Source: DATJFQ01 sp035492775 | GTDB lineage: Bacteria; Acidobacteriota; Vicinamibacteria; Vicinamibacterales; 2-12-FULL-66-21 | Assembly (NCBI GenBank): GCA_035492775.1 | Contig: DATJIW010000082.1 | Location: forward strand, 1 to 64,000 | DNA length: 64,000 nt | Direction: 5' to 3' | Shown: positions 54,187-62,368 of the stretch, piece after piece | Layout: the number at the start of each line of letters is the position of its first letter | How positions within the stretch are numbered: position 1 is the stretch's first letter | Position numbers and translations under genes: made by a program | Notes under the pieces: model-generated | Told to the model about the DNA's origin: nothing | The model's input: only the letters and a program-made list of their open reading frames with translations | Databases searched by the model: none

Positions 54187-54894
54187 TCACAGCCCGGCAT
54201 ACCAGCTGTACCCCTGGTCGCACCAATATCCGCGCTGCGCGGGGAGGACGTGCGTGACGTCGAGCGTCAGCAGATATTTCGCGTGCTTGTAACCGAGCTT
54301 CGTCGGCAGACTCAGGCGGAGCGGCGCCCCGTGTCCCGCATCGAGCGGGCGATCGTACATCTCGTAGCACAGGAGCGACTGCGGCTGCAGTGCCGTTTCC
54401 ATGTCGAGCGACTCGTAGTAGTCGTCGGCGCACGTCACCACGACGAAGCGGGCTGCCGGGTCGGCTCCCACGAGAGCCAGAAAATCGGCGAGGCGCGCTC
54501 CGCCGAACCGACCGACGACGTCCCAGCCTTCGACGCAGACGTGGCGCGTGTTCTGGACGACCTTCGGCAGCGCGCGGATTTGATCGAGCGAATACGCGCC
54601 CGCCCGAGCCACGGCCCCCGAGACCCTGAGCGCCCACGTCGAAAAGTCGATCTGCGGTTCGAGGACGTCGTAGCCGTTGTAGGGAAAGTTCTCGAACGGA
54701 ACGACCTCGCTCATGTCGCGCGACAGGACGGGATGCTGCTGCCGGAAGAGGAGTGCCGATGCGCGGTCGCTCCAGGACAGGCCCGCGTGGAGCAGTGGTT
54801 CCTGCAACCGGGGTACGGCGAATGCGCCCAGCGCCAGCACGGGAGTGAGCTTGAGCAGCTCCCGCCGCGTCACGCCCCGGGGAGGGAAGGGCAT
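54187..54894 (-). CDS. Molybdopterin-dependent oxidoreductase (sulfite oxidase/YedY fold), Tat-exported
   Basis: A 235-residue periplasmic enzyme. The N-terminus has a Tat-like signal (TRRELLKLTPVLALGAFAVP). The catalytic domain shows RVSGAVARAGAYSLDQI, the molybdenum-coordinating Cys in TRHVCVEGWDVVGRF, GADPAARFVVVTCADDYYES, and YKHAKYLLTLDVTHVLP at the end. It is shorter than sulfite oxidase and lacks a dimerisation domain, as in YedY/MsrP. The substrate is not evident (sulfoxide or sulfite are known for relatives). It shares a transcript with the cytochrome b and is downstream of the HxlR regulator by 37 bp. Confidence 0.9.
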   Translation of the reverse strand: MPFPPRGVTRRELLKLTPVLALGAFAVPRLQEPLLHAGLSWSDRASALLFRQQHPVLSRDMSEVVPFENFPYNGYDVLEPQIDFSTWALRVSGAVARAGAYSLDQIRALPKVVQNTRHVCVEGWDVVGRFGGARLADFLALVGADPAARFVVVTCADDYYESLDMETALQPQSLLCYEMYDRPLDAGHGAPLRLSLPTKLGYKHAKYLLTLDVTHVLPAQRGYWCDQGYSWYAGL

Positions 54895-54931
54895 GGCGTG
54901 TATTGTACGGCGGTTCCCACGCCGTGGAACG

Positions 54932-55333
54932 TTACTGCGGAGGGTGGGGCGCGACGCCGGCGTAACCGGCCGGCGGACGCTTGGCGGTGCCCGCCACGTG
55001 CTGCTGTCCCCACTTGATCAACTCGCGAAGGACGGGCAGCAGATCACGGCCCCTGGCCGTGAGGACGTACTCGTCGCGCGGCGGACGCTCCTGATAGCGA
55101 CGGCGTTCGACCAGACCCCGCTCTTCGAGCCGCTGGAGCCGTTCGGAAAGGATATTGGTCGAGATCCGCTCCGGCGAGTCCAGGAAGTCGGCGAAGCGCT
55201 GCTTTCCAAAGAACAGCAGGTCGCGGATCACGAGCAGCGTCCACGCGTCGCCGATGAGATCGAGCGCACCCGCAATCGGGCACGCCGAACGGAGGTCGGG
55301 ACGGGCGGGCGCGCGGCGCGCGCGGCGGGCCAT
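54932..55333 (-). CDS. HxlR-family transcriptional regulator
   Basis: A 133-residue winged-helix protein. The family landmarks are SACPIAGALDLIGDAWTLLV with the conserved Cys, IRDLLFFGKQRFADFLDSPE, then ISTNILSERLQRLEERGLVE as recognition helix, and DEYVLTARGRDLLPVL for the wing. HxlR proteins respond to aldehydes, quinones or redox stress, some through that Cys. Divergent from the DinB gene over 103 bp that contains two copies of a CTTG-N7-CAAG site, the likely operator. The redox unit follows on the same strand. Confidence 0.92.
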   Translation of the reverse strand: MARRARRAPARPDLRSACPIAGALDLIGDAWTLLVIRDLLFFGKQRFADFLDSPERISTNILSERLQRLEERGLVERRRYQERPPRDEYVLTARGRDLLPVLRELIKWGQQHVAGTAKRPPAGYAGVAPHPPQ

Positions 55334-55353
55334 CACCCGACTGTATCACGTCG

Positions 55354-55368
55354 CTTGCATTCCACAAG
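55354..55368. promoter_or_regulatory. Candidate HxlR operator, copy 1
   Basis: CTTGCATTCCACAAG: inverted CTTG/CAAG with a 7-base centre, 20 bases upstream of the HxlR start. It shares its first eight bases with copy 2. Confidence 0.6.
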
Positions 55369-55396
55369 TCTCCTCGCATATAAACATAAAACTAAA

Positions 55397-55411
55397 CTTG
55401 CATTGTGCAAG
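55397..55411. promoter_or_regulatory. Candidate HxlR operator, copy 2
   Basis: CTTGCATTGTGCAAG: perfect 6 bp arms (CTTGCA/TGCAAG) around TTG, 25 bases upstream of the DinB start. Centre-to-centre distance from copy 1 is 43 bp, about four helical turns. The AT-rich stretch between them is the probable site of both promoters. Confidence 0.65.
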
Positions 55412-55436
55412 CAATGAACTGCGCAGGAGGCCCGCC

Positions 55437-55940
55437 ATGCCGTTGTCAACGGATGCGTTGATCGCCGAACTCGATGTGGAAGCCCCGATTACCCGGCGCG
55501 TGCTCGAACGCATGCCCGCCGACCGCTTCGACTGGCAGCCGCATCCCAAATCGATGACGGCCGGACAGCTCGCCCAGCACGTGGCGTCCATCCCGGGCAA
55601 CGCGTCCCGGTTCCTGCACCTCGACGGATTCGATCTGTCGACGCGGCGTTTCGAATATCCGTCCTGCGATAGCCGCGAGGCGCTGCTCGCCACGCTGGAT
55701 GCCTCCGTTGCGGCTGCCCGTGAGAGCCTGGCAGCGCTCGACGGTGCCCGCGCCGGCGAGATGTGGCGAATGACCTTCGGTGACCGTGAAATCGCCAGGA
55801 TGCCGCGCATCAACGTCATGCGCACGATCGGCCTGAACCACTGGTACCACCACCGCGGCGAACTCGTGGTGTATCTGCGCCTGATGGGCGTACCCGTGCC
55901 GATCGTGTACGGCCGGAGCGCCGATGAGAGTCCTTTTTGA
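55437..55940 (+). CDS. DinB-like protein
   Basis: A 167-residue four-helix DinB protein. His residues in AGQLAQHVASIPG (about 44) and NHWYHHRGELVVYLRLMG (about 140-145) form the three-His metal site; ADRFDWQPHPKSMTAG is the common N-terminal landmark. GCAGGAGG precedes the ATG. Divergent from and probably controlled by the HxlR gene through the duplicated operator. Many DinB proteins act as thiol-dependent detoxification enzymes, which fits an HxlR partner, but the substrate is unknown. Confidence 0.88.
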   Translation: MPLSTDALIAELDVEAPITRRVLERMPADRFDWQPHPKSMTAGQLAQHVASIPGNASRFLHLDGFDLSTRRFEYPSCDSREALLATLDASVAAARESLAALDGARAGEMWRMTFGDREIARMPRINVMRTIGLNHWYHHRGELVVYLRLMGVPVPIVYGRSADESPF

Positions 55941-55950
55941 GACCTGCGAT

Positions 55951-56025
55951 AACTCCCAACTCCCAACTTTTTCAGTTCGCAACTTGGGAATTGAGTTGGG
56001 AATTGGCAGTTGGGAATTGGGAGTT
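55951..56025. repeat. Heptamer-like GGGAATT repeat with long inverted arms
   Basis: AACTCCCAACTCCCAAC at 55951-55967 pairs with GTTGGGAATTGGGAGTT at 56009-56025 with one mismatch (17 bp arms, 41-base loop), and the loop holds two more TTGGGAATT copies. It fills the gap between the DinB stop (55940) and the M16 peptidase start (56063). It could act as a terminator for DinB or stall transcription; it is AT-richer than its surroundings. Confidence 0.85.
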
Positions 56026-56062
56026 GACGAGCTCACCCGGAGTTCCTTGTTAGGATGGGAGC

Positions 56063-58927
56063 ATGCGTTTACGCGTGCGACCCGTTCTTTGCTGCGCCGC
56101 CGTTCTCCTCTTTGCTGCACCCAGCGCGTACCCGCAGCAAGCGGCGCCGGGCCGCGATACGTCGGCCGCCTCCGTTCAGTCATACGCAGTCTCCCAGCAG
56201 ATGCCCGTCGACCCCGAGGTCGTACTTGGCACGCTGCCGAACGGGCTCCGCTACTACGTCCGTGCGAACGGGCGGCCGGCACGGCGCGCGGAGCTGCGGC
56301 TCGTGGTCAAGGCGGGGTCCGTGCTCGAAGACGATGACCAGCGCGGGCTGGCGCATTTCGTCGAGCACATGGAGTTCGAAGGCACGGAACACTTTCCCGG
56401 ACAGGGGATCGTGCAGTTCCTCGGGACGCTCGGGCTCGGCCTCGGTGCAGACGCGAACGCCGCGACCAGCTACGACGACACGCAGTACACGCTGAGGGTG
56501 CCGACCGATACCCCTGGCGCCCTCGATCGCGCGATGCTCGTGCTCGAGGACTGGGCGCACGCAGCTGCCTTTGACGAGAACGGCATCGAGCGCGAGCGCG
56601 GCATCGTGCTCTCCGAATGGCGCGAGCAGCTGGGCGCGGGCGAACGGACGATGGACAAGATCCGCCAGGCGCAGCTGGCGGGCTCGCGGTACGTCGACCG
56701 GCCGCCAATCGGCAGCCCGGACATCATTCAGCACGCCCACCGCGACCAGCTCGTGCGCTTCTACCGCGACTGGTATCGCCCGGACCTGATGGCCGTTATT
56801 GTCGTCGGCGATTTCGATCGCGACGCTGTGACGGCGATGATCAAGCAGCATTTCTCGTCGCTGAAAGATCCGAACCCCGAGCGGCCGCGTCCGCAGTTCG
56901 ACGTCCCCGAGCATCCCGGCACGCGCTACGCGATCGTCACCGACAAGGAAACGACGAACACGGCTGTCGAGCTCAGCGATCTGCGGCCGGCCCGCAACCA
57001 GGGCTCCGTTGGCGGCTATCGCGACATCATGCTCGACCAGCTCTTTGGCGCGATGCTGGGGTCACGGCTCGACGAGCTGACGCAGAGCGCCGCGCCGCCC
57101 TTCCTTCGGGCGGCGGCCGATCGAGGGTTGTTCCCGATGCCGCGGACGAAGGACGAAGCGATTCTGCAGGCACTCGTCTCACCGGACGGAATTACCCGGG
57201 GCCTCGACGCCCTCGTGACCGAACTTCAGCGCGTCGCGCGCTTCGGCTTCACCGCAACCGAGCTGGCGCGCGCGAAGCAGGCGATGATGCTCGGCTATGA
57301 ACGCGTCGTGACCGAGAGTCCCGACCGTGAGTCCGCCAGCCGCGCCGACGAATACACGCGCAACTTCCTCGAGGATGAAGCCCTGCCGACGATCTGGCAG
57401 GAACTCGCCTTTCATCGGCGATTCATCCCCGGCATCACGCTCGCTGAGATCAACGCGTTGACCGCCGACTGGTTCCCCGAGCGCAACAGGCTCGTCGTGG
57501 TCTCGGCTCCCGAGACGACGTCGGTCGTCCTTCCGACGGACACGCAGCTGGCCGACGTCGTGAAGACGGCGTCGACGAAGAAGCTGCAGCCGTACGTCGA
57601 TACCGCCGCCGGCGAATCGCTGATGAGCACGCCGCCGCCCCGTGGCTCGGTGACCAAAACCCTCGAACGCGGCGGAGGCGTGATCGAATGGACGCTCTCG
57701 AACGGTGCGACGGTCGTCCTCAAGCCCACCACGCTCAAGGAGGATCAGATCCTGTTCCGCGCGACGGCTCCCGGCGGCGCGTCGCTGGCCGACGACGCGG
57801 ATTTCATTCCTGCGCGCGTGGCCGACGATGTGATCTATGCCGGGGGAGCCGGCAACTACAGCGCGGTGATGCTCGACAAGCTGCTGACGGGCAAGGCCGT
57901 GGTCGTCCGCCCCTTCATGGGCGAGCTGGACGAAGGCATGTCGGGCGGCAGCACGCCGCAGGATCTGGAATCACTGTTTCAGCTGCTGTACCTGCGCTTC
58001 ACGCAGCCTCGCGCGGATCCGACCGCGTTCGCGGCGATGGCCGCGCAGGCGAAGGGCCTTCTCGCGAATCAGCTCGCGAGCCCGGAGGTGGTATTCGACC
58101 AGGCGGTCGACGCGGCGTTGAGCCGCAACAGTCCGCGACGGCAGCCGGAGACGCCGGCCACCGTCGACCGGTGGGACCTGGCGAAGTCGCTCGCGTTTTA
58201 CAAGGCGCGCTTTGCCGACGCGAGCAACTTCACGTTCGTCTTCGTCGGCAGCTTCACCCCGGAGGCGATCAAGCCGCTCGTCGAAACATACATCGCCAGC
58301 CTGCCCGCGACACACGCGCACGAGACCTGGCGCGACCTCAACATCAGGACGCCAGACGGCGTGGTCGACAAGACCGTCGAGAAAGGCATCGCGCCGAAGA
58401 GCGAAGTCGCCATCGTGTTCTCGGGCCCGTTCCAGTACGACGATACTCACCGGCTCGCGCTGCGCGCGATGACGATGGTGCTGCAGTCGCGCCTGTTCGA
58501 CTCGATCCGCCAGGAGCTGGGAGGCACGTACAGCATCGACGCTTCGCCGGAGATGAGCAAGTTCCCGCAGCCGACCTACCGGGTGCGGATCGAATGGGCC
58601 AGCGACCCGCAGCGCACCGAGAGCCTGGTGCAGCGCGTGTTCGAGGAGCTGGACTTCGTCCGCAACACGCGGCTGACGCGTACTCAGATGTCGCTCGTGC
58701 GCCAGGCGCTCCTGCGGGACTACGAAACGAACAGCCAGGACAACGCGTATCTCCTGAACCAGATCTCGCGGAAGTACCAGGACGGCGATGCGGCAGGCGT
58801 CGGCGCCGTGTTCAATCTGCCCGACCGGGTGGCCGCGCTCACCGCCGATCAGATCCAGGCGGCGGCGCAGTCGTCCCTCGACATGAGCCGGTACGTCAAA
58901 GTGACGCTGGTGCCTCAGAAACAGTAA
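56063..58927 (+). CDS. M16 family zinc protease (PqqL/pitrilysin-like), exported
   Basis: A 954-residue protein with two tandem M16 halves. Signal peptide about 1-25. The first half has the inverted zinc motif HFVEH at 98-102 (LAHFVEHMEFEGT) and the distal Glu in RERGIVLSEWRE. The second half (from about 520) keeps the fold (FVGSFTPEAIKPLVETYIAS; IRQELGGTYSID) but no HxxEH, as usual for the inactive partner. It should degrade peptides in the periplasm or outer-membrane space. It starts 38 bases after a long inverted repeat. Confidence 0.93.
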   Translation: MRLRVRPVLCCAAVLLFAAPSAYPQQAAPGRDTSAASVQSYAVSQQMPVDPEVVLGTLPNGLRYYVRANGRPARRAELRLVVKAGSVLEDDDQRGLAHFVEHMEFEGTEHFPGQGIVQFLGTLGLGLGADANAATSYDDTQYTLRVPTDTPGALDRAMLVLEDWAHAAAFDENGIERERGIVLSEWREQLGAGERTMDKIRQAQLAGSRYVDRPPIGSPDIIQHAHRDQLVRFYRDWYRPDLMAVIVVGDFDRDAVTAMIKQHFSSLKDPNPERPRPQFDVPEHPGTRYAIVTDKETTNTAVELSDLRPARNQGSVGGYRDIMLDQLFGAMLGSRLDELTQSAAPPFLRAAADRGLFPMPRTKDEAILQALVSPDGITRGLDALVTELQRVARFGFTATELARAKQAMMLGYERVVTESPDRESASRADEYTRNFLEDEALPTIWQELAFHRRFIPGITLAEINALTADWFPERNRLVVVSAPETTSVVLPTDTQLADVVKTASTKKLQPYVDTAAGESLMSTPPPRGSVTKTLERGGGVIEWTLSNGATVVLKPTTLKEDQILFRATAPGGASLADDADFIPARVADDVIYAGGAGNYSAVMLDKLLTGKAVVVRPFMGELDEGMSGGSTPQDLESLFQLLYLRFTQPRADPTAFAAMAAQAKGLLANQLASPEVVFDQAVDAALSRNSPRRQPETPATVDRWDLAKSLAFYKARFADASNFTFVFVGSFTPEAIKPLVETYIASLPATHAHETWRDLNIRTPDGVVDKTVEKGIAPKSEVAIVFSGPFQYDDTHRLALRAMTMVLQSRLFDSIRQELGGTYSIDASPEMSKFPQPTYRVRIEWASDPQRTESLVQRVFEELDFVRNTRLTRTQMSLVRQALLRDYETNSQDNAYLLNQISRKYQDGDAAGVGAVFNLPDRVAALTADQIQAAAQSSLDMSRYVKVTLVPQKQ

Positions 58928-58960
58928 TTGCGTGGCGTTCGCACGGGGGCGCGCGGGGCG

Positions 58961-58972
58961 CGGGCGAGCCCG
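58961..58972. terminator. Weak GC hairpin between convergent genes
   Basis: CGGGC-GA-GCCCG within a run of GC-rich bases in the 65 bp between the M16 stop (58927) and the stop of the opposing gene (58993). No T-run. Position is the main argument. Confidence 0.3.
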
Positions 58973-58992
58973 GGCGCGCGGCCGCAGCGGCG

Positions 58993-59814
58993 TCACCGCG
59001 CGATGAATAACGAGGCGTCGACGCGCTGGAAGGGAAGGCCCTGCGCGTCGCGTCCGGTCACGGCAACCCGAAAGCCTTCCGCGCCCGGCGTGAAGCGCGA
59101 CGTGAAGACGCCGTCATCTTCGCCGGCGGTCAATGTCAACGCCGCGATTCTCCTGAATGCCGCGTTCACGACCGATGCCTGCACGTCGCGAACGTCGCCG
59201 CTGATGCGCAGGCGGACGACATTTTCGACGCCTGCAGCGGGCAGCGGACGAAAATCGGCGCCCGCCGCCGAAGCGAATTCCACCGAGGACAACACCACGC
59301 TGCCGCGCACCTGCACCATCACGCCGGCAATGCCGCTTCCGCCCGCGCGGATCTTCCAGTTCCCCGTTTCGGGGCTCGCCACGATCACCATCCGTTCGGC
59401 GCGAAAGTTCGAATAATCCGCCACGCCGTCGCCCGCGACGGGCGTGCCTGAAGGCGTGAGAATCTCGGCGTTCTGCAGGCACTGGACGGAGATCGAGAAG
59501 AGCGCGCTCGCCACCGAAGATTCGATCGGAACGTTGAACTCGTGAACGCCCGCGGTAATCGTGCCGGCGAGGCGGAAGACCGTCTGCGGGTGCCGATCGA
59601 CCTCCAACAGCAGCGGCGTCGAGTCGGCGATCTCGTACGGCGCGAGCAGGAACAGATGTCCGCCCGTCGCCTCAGCCATATGGAAGTACGACGGATCGAC
59701 ACGCGCCCCGCACGGCCAGTCTGCCGCGCCACGAGACTGCTGTTGTCCGCGCTGAGGCCACGCGACGACGGCAACGGCTGCGGTCAGGCAGAGCGTGACG
59801 GTCGGAAAGTGCAT
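58993..59814 (-). CDS. Exported beta-rich protein of unknown function
   Basis: A 273-residue protein from the ATG at 59814, which directly precedes a signal peptide (MHFPTVTLCLTAAVAVVAWP); the frame upstream adds 24 residues without support. The mature part begins with CGARVDPSYFHMAEATGGHL, which recalls the end of a von Willebrand A domain, then three beta-sandwich-like segments (FSISVQCLQNAEILTPSG; ASPETGNWKIRAGGSGIAG; FTSRFTPGAEGFRVAVTG). This resembles the region after the VWA domain in hemicentin-like proteins, but the VWA core itself is absent. A binding or adhesion role is a guess. Confidence 0.68.
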   Translation of the reverse strand: MHFPTVTLCLTAAVAVVAWPQRGQQQSRGAADWPCGARVDPSYFHMAEATGGHLFLLAPYEIADSTPLLLEVDRHPQTVFRLAGTITAGVHEFNVPIESSVASALFSISVQCLQNAEILTPSGTPVAGDGVADYSNFRAERMVIVASPETGNWKIRAGGSGIAGVMVQVRGSVVLSSVEFASAAGADFRPLPAAGVENVVRLRISGDVRDVQASVVNAAFRRIAALTLTAGEDDGVFTSRFTPGAEGFRVAVTGRDAQGLPFQRVDASLFIAR

Positions 59815-59921
59815 AGACGCGAAAATGATAATCAAGTCAGCCACACCCATGACGCCATATCTGGCTCGAGGTCTGGCGTCGGGCATGTGACCTGCCGATA
59901 AGGACTGAAAAGGGAGGACTC

Positions 59922-60530
59922 ATGAAATCGCGCGTCCACTCATATGTCGGCTCGGGGTTAGTTGCAGTTGGACTCGTGGCCGCCAGTGGGTGCAGCGCCG
60001 CCCCCACTTCGCCCGCGGGCGTCTCGTCCGCGGCCGCAATCCAGACGACATCTTCATCGCCAGCCTCAGGGTCATCGCTCCAGAGCGTCATGAAGAAATC
60101 CACGGTCCAGGGGACCTTCCCGCTCTCAGCGGGCACCTTCCAGATCGCAAATGGCGCCGGCGACAGCATCAGCGGCACTTACGCCGGGACGGCCGTCTTC
60201 AGCTCGAACGGGCCTGAGAAAGCCGCGTTGACGTTGCAGATCAGCGGCGGGACGGGCGCCTTCGCGGGTGCGAGCGGTACTGCACTCGCCACGGGAACTG
60301 GTGGTTTCGCTGACGAAGGCGCGTTCACCATCGACGCGCGCGGCGACGTCGCGCTGACGGGCGGCAAGCACGCGCAGATGACCTTCGGCCTGTCGGGCAC
60401 GTCAAGCGTGAGCTGCTCGGCGACCAATCAGCTCACGATCAGCCAGTCAGGCGACGGCAGCATGGGACGAGCCGGACGCGTCCACGGTACGCTGCAGCAC
60501 GTCGTCGGCAACGCCGACTGCGCTTCCTGA
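59922..60530 (+). CDS. Lipoprotein with Gly/Thr-rich beta-barrel-like domain
   Basis: A 202-residue lipoprotein: lipobox VAASGC (Cys at about 24), then a Ser/Ala-rich linker, then a domain with repeated short strands (SISGTYAGTAVFSSN, ALTLQISGGTGAFAGASGTA, FTIDARGDVALTGG) reminiscent of allene-oxide-cyclase/dirigent-like barrels. Two Cys near the end may pair. AAGGGAGGACTC gives a strong ribosome site. It is divergent from the preceding gene and separated from the type VI genes by a hairpin, so it is probably not part of that locus; it does not look like TssJ. Confidence 0.72.
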   Translation: MKSRVHSYVGSGLVAVGLVAASGCSAAPTSPAGVSSAAAIQTTSSSPASGSSLQSVMKKSTVQGTFPLSAGTFQIANGAGDSISGTYAGTAVFSSNGPEKAALTLQISGGTGAFAGASGTALATGTGGFADEGAFTIDARGDVALTGGKHAQMTFGLSGTSSVSCSATNQLTISQSGDGSMGRAGRVHGTLQHVVGNADCAS

Positions 60531-60558
60531 TACCGTTCGGCATAAACGAGCGCCTGCC

Positions 60559-60579
60559 CCGGACACGTTCCGCGTCCGG
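60559..60579 (+). terminator. Hairpin after the lipoprotein gene
   Basis: CCGGAC and GTCCGG arms around a 9-base centre with two further possible pairs, 28 bases past the stop and upstream of the type VI gene tagH. There is no clear T-run. Confidence 0.4.
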
Positions 60580-60603
60580 CTCTCGTGATGCGGCACCGGG
60601 GAA

Positions 60604-62322
60604 ATGCCCGGCCGCGCCGCTGCCGATGACTCGCGAGCTGCAGTATCCTTTCAGTCGGTGACCCTCACCCTGGAACTGACCACCGCCTCGGGCGCCCGGG
60701 CCGGAGATGTCAGTCAGCGCGTCTTCGGCGAGGACGGCGGCACGATCGGGCGTGCGCCCAATAATTCATGGGTGCTGACCCATAACAAGGTTTCGGGCCG
60801 GCACGCCAATATCACGTTCCGGAACGGCGTCTTCTATATAGAGGATGTCAGCCGGAACGGCATCTCCGTGAATTCGCCGGACAATCGGCTGGTTCACAAT
60901 CGGCCGTACGCACTCAAGACGGGCGACCGCATCTTCATCGAGCCGTACGAGATCGGTGTCTGGATCGATGGAGACGCCGCACGATCCGGACGGGAGCCGA
61001 TCGTGGATCCGTTTGCCGATCTGGATCCGTTTGCCGGGCCCGCCAACGCCGCCTCGAGTCCTGTCCTCCCCGAGACGCCGGGCAACGAAGTGGTCGATCC
61101 ACTGCTGCTCATCGAGGGAGGCGCGCCGCCGCCGAAGCGATCCGCGCCGCCTCCGCCGCCGGCCGACAACTTTCTCGGGCAACATTATCAGCCGCCGGTA
61201 GTGCTCTCGCCGCCGCCGGCGCCGCGGCCGTCACCTGCAGGCCGGCCGAATGCTCCGTCGATCCCGGCGGGCTACAACCCGCTCGCGCCCGACGATTCGT
61301 CGGATCGGATGACACCGCCACGTCCAGTGCCAGCCGCTCGTCCGGTGGCGCCACCGGCATACAACCCGCTGGCCGTGGACGATCCGTTCGCCACCGCGCC
61401 AGCGCAGCCGCCGCCCGGTGTGCATCCGACTGCGCCGGTACCGATCGCGCCGACTCCTTCGCCGCCGCCCGCTGCAGGCTCCGTGGCATCGCCGCCTTTG
61501 CCTGTCGACGAGCCGATCGAAACGCCGCCTTCCGTCGTCCCGATCCGCCCCCGGCCCGGTGTTGATGCGACGCCGGCCAGGCGCCGATCCAAAGAGTCCT
61601 CGACGTCCGACTCACAGGCAGGCCGGCTCCCCGATCCCGCGCCCGTCGTGGTGACTCCGCCGGTCGTAGCTCAGAAAGCGGAACCGGCCTCACCCCCTGG
61701 TGTGAGCATCGATCTCGGCGCATTGCTCGCGGGTGCGGGCGTTCCCAACGGCGTTCTGACCCCCGAGCTGTCGCGGAGCCTTGGCGAGATCCTTCGTGTC
61801 GTCGTCATCGGCCTGATGGACGTGCTGCAATCACGTCAGCGCATCAAGGAAGAGTTCGGCATGCAGCAGACGATCTTCCGGCCAGCTGACAACAATCCGC
61901 TGAAGTTCTCGGCCAACGTCGAGGATGCTCTCCACAATCTCTTCGTGAGGCGCAATCCTGCGTACCTTGGAAGCGTTGACGCTTTTTCCGACGCCTTTGA
62001 CGATCTTCGGGACCATCAGCTCGCGGTGCTTGCCGGAATGCGCGTGGCGTTCGAGGCCATGCTGGCCGAGTTCGATCCGGATCGCCTGCAGCAGCAGTTC
62101 GACAAGCAGATGGGCGGCGGACTGGCGCTCATGCCGGCCAAGATGCGGTACTGGGAGCTGTTTCGCGCCCGCCGCGTGGAAATGGCCAAGGATCCGGAGG
62201 ACACCTTCGAGCGGCTCTTCGGAGAGGAATTCCGTCGCGCGTACGAGGAGCAGTTCCGCCAGCTCAAATCACAGCGCCGTCAGCGCAAGGACGGCCAGGG
62301 ACCGCCCCCGGCCTCGAGCTGA
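60604..62322 (+). CDS. tagH: Type VI secretion FHA-domain protein TagH
   Basis: A 572-residue protein: N-terminal FHA domain (TLTLELTTASG, GTIGRAPNNSWVLTHNKVSG, GRHANITFRNGVFYIEDVS), a long Pro-rich disordered linker (about 150-370), and the C-terminal domain typical of type VI FHA proteins (LMDVLQSRQRIKEEFGMQQT, NPLKFSANVEDALHNLF, AFSDAFDDLRDHQLAVLAGM). FHA binds phosphothreonine, tying assembly to a kinase such as PpkA, which is not in the window. Two starts are possible: ATG at 60604 or GTG at 60658; the latter begins directly at the domain and may be correct. TssK follows. Confidence 0.93.
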   Translation: MPGRAAADDSRAAVSFQSVTLTLELTTASGARAGDVSQRVFGEDGGTIGRAPNNSWVLTHNKVSGRHANITFRNGVFYIEDVSRNGISVNSPDNRLVHNRPYALKTGDRIFIEPYEIGVWIDGDAARSGREPIVDPFADLDPFAGPANAASSPVLPETPGNEVVDPLLLIEGGAPPPKRSAPPPPPADNFLGQHYQPPVVLSPPPAPRPSPAGRPNAPSIPAGYNPLAPDDSSDRMTPPRPVPAARPVAPPAYNPLAVDDPFATAPAQPPPGVHPTAPVPIAPTPSPPPAAGSVASPPLPVDEPIETPPSVVPIRPRPGVDATPARRRSKESSTSDSQAGRLPDPAPVVVTPPVVAQKAEPASPPGVSIDLGALLAGAGVPNGVLTPELSRSLGEILRVVVIGLMDVLQSRQRIKEEFGMQQTIFRPADNNPLKFSANVEDALHNLFVRRNPAYLGSVDAFSDAFDDLRDHQLAVLAGMRVAFEAMLAEFDPDRLQQQFDKQMGGGLALMPAKMRYWELFRARRVEMAKDPEDTFERLFGEEFRRAYEEQFRQLKSQRRQRKDGQGPPPASS

Positions 62323-62368
62323 GTACGCGCCGGGACCCGCATTCGTGTAGATTGTTCGGCACACGTCG

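Noticed and set aside
53200..55017. Open frame of 605 codons on the + strand
   Set aside because: Antisense to the redox unit genes, which have clear motifs; no ribosome site and no recognisable domain.
59922..60530. TssJ outer-membrane lipoprotein of the type VI locus
   Set aside because: It has a lipobox and is close to tagH, but the domain is Gly/Thr-rich barrel-like rather than the TssJ transthyretin fold, and a hairpin separates it from the locus.
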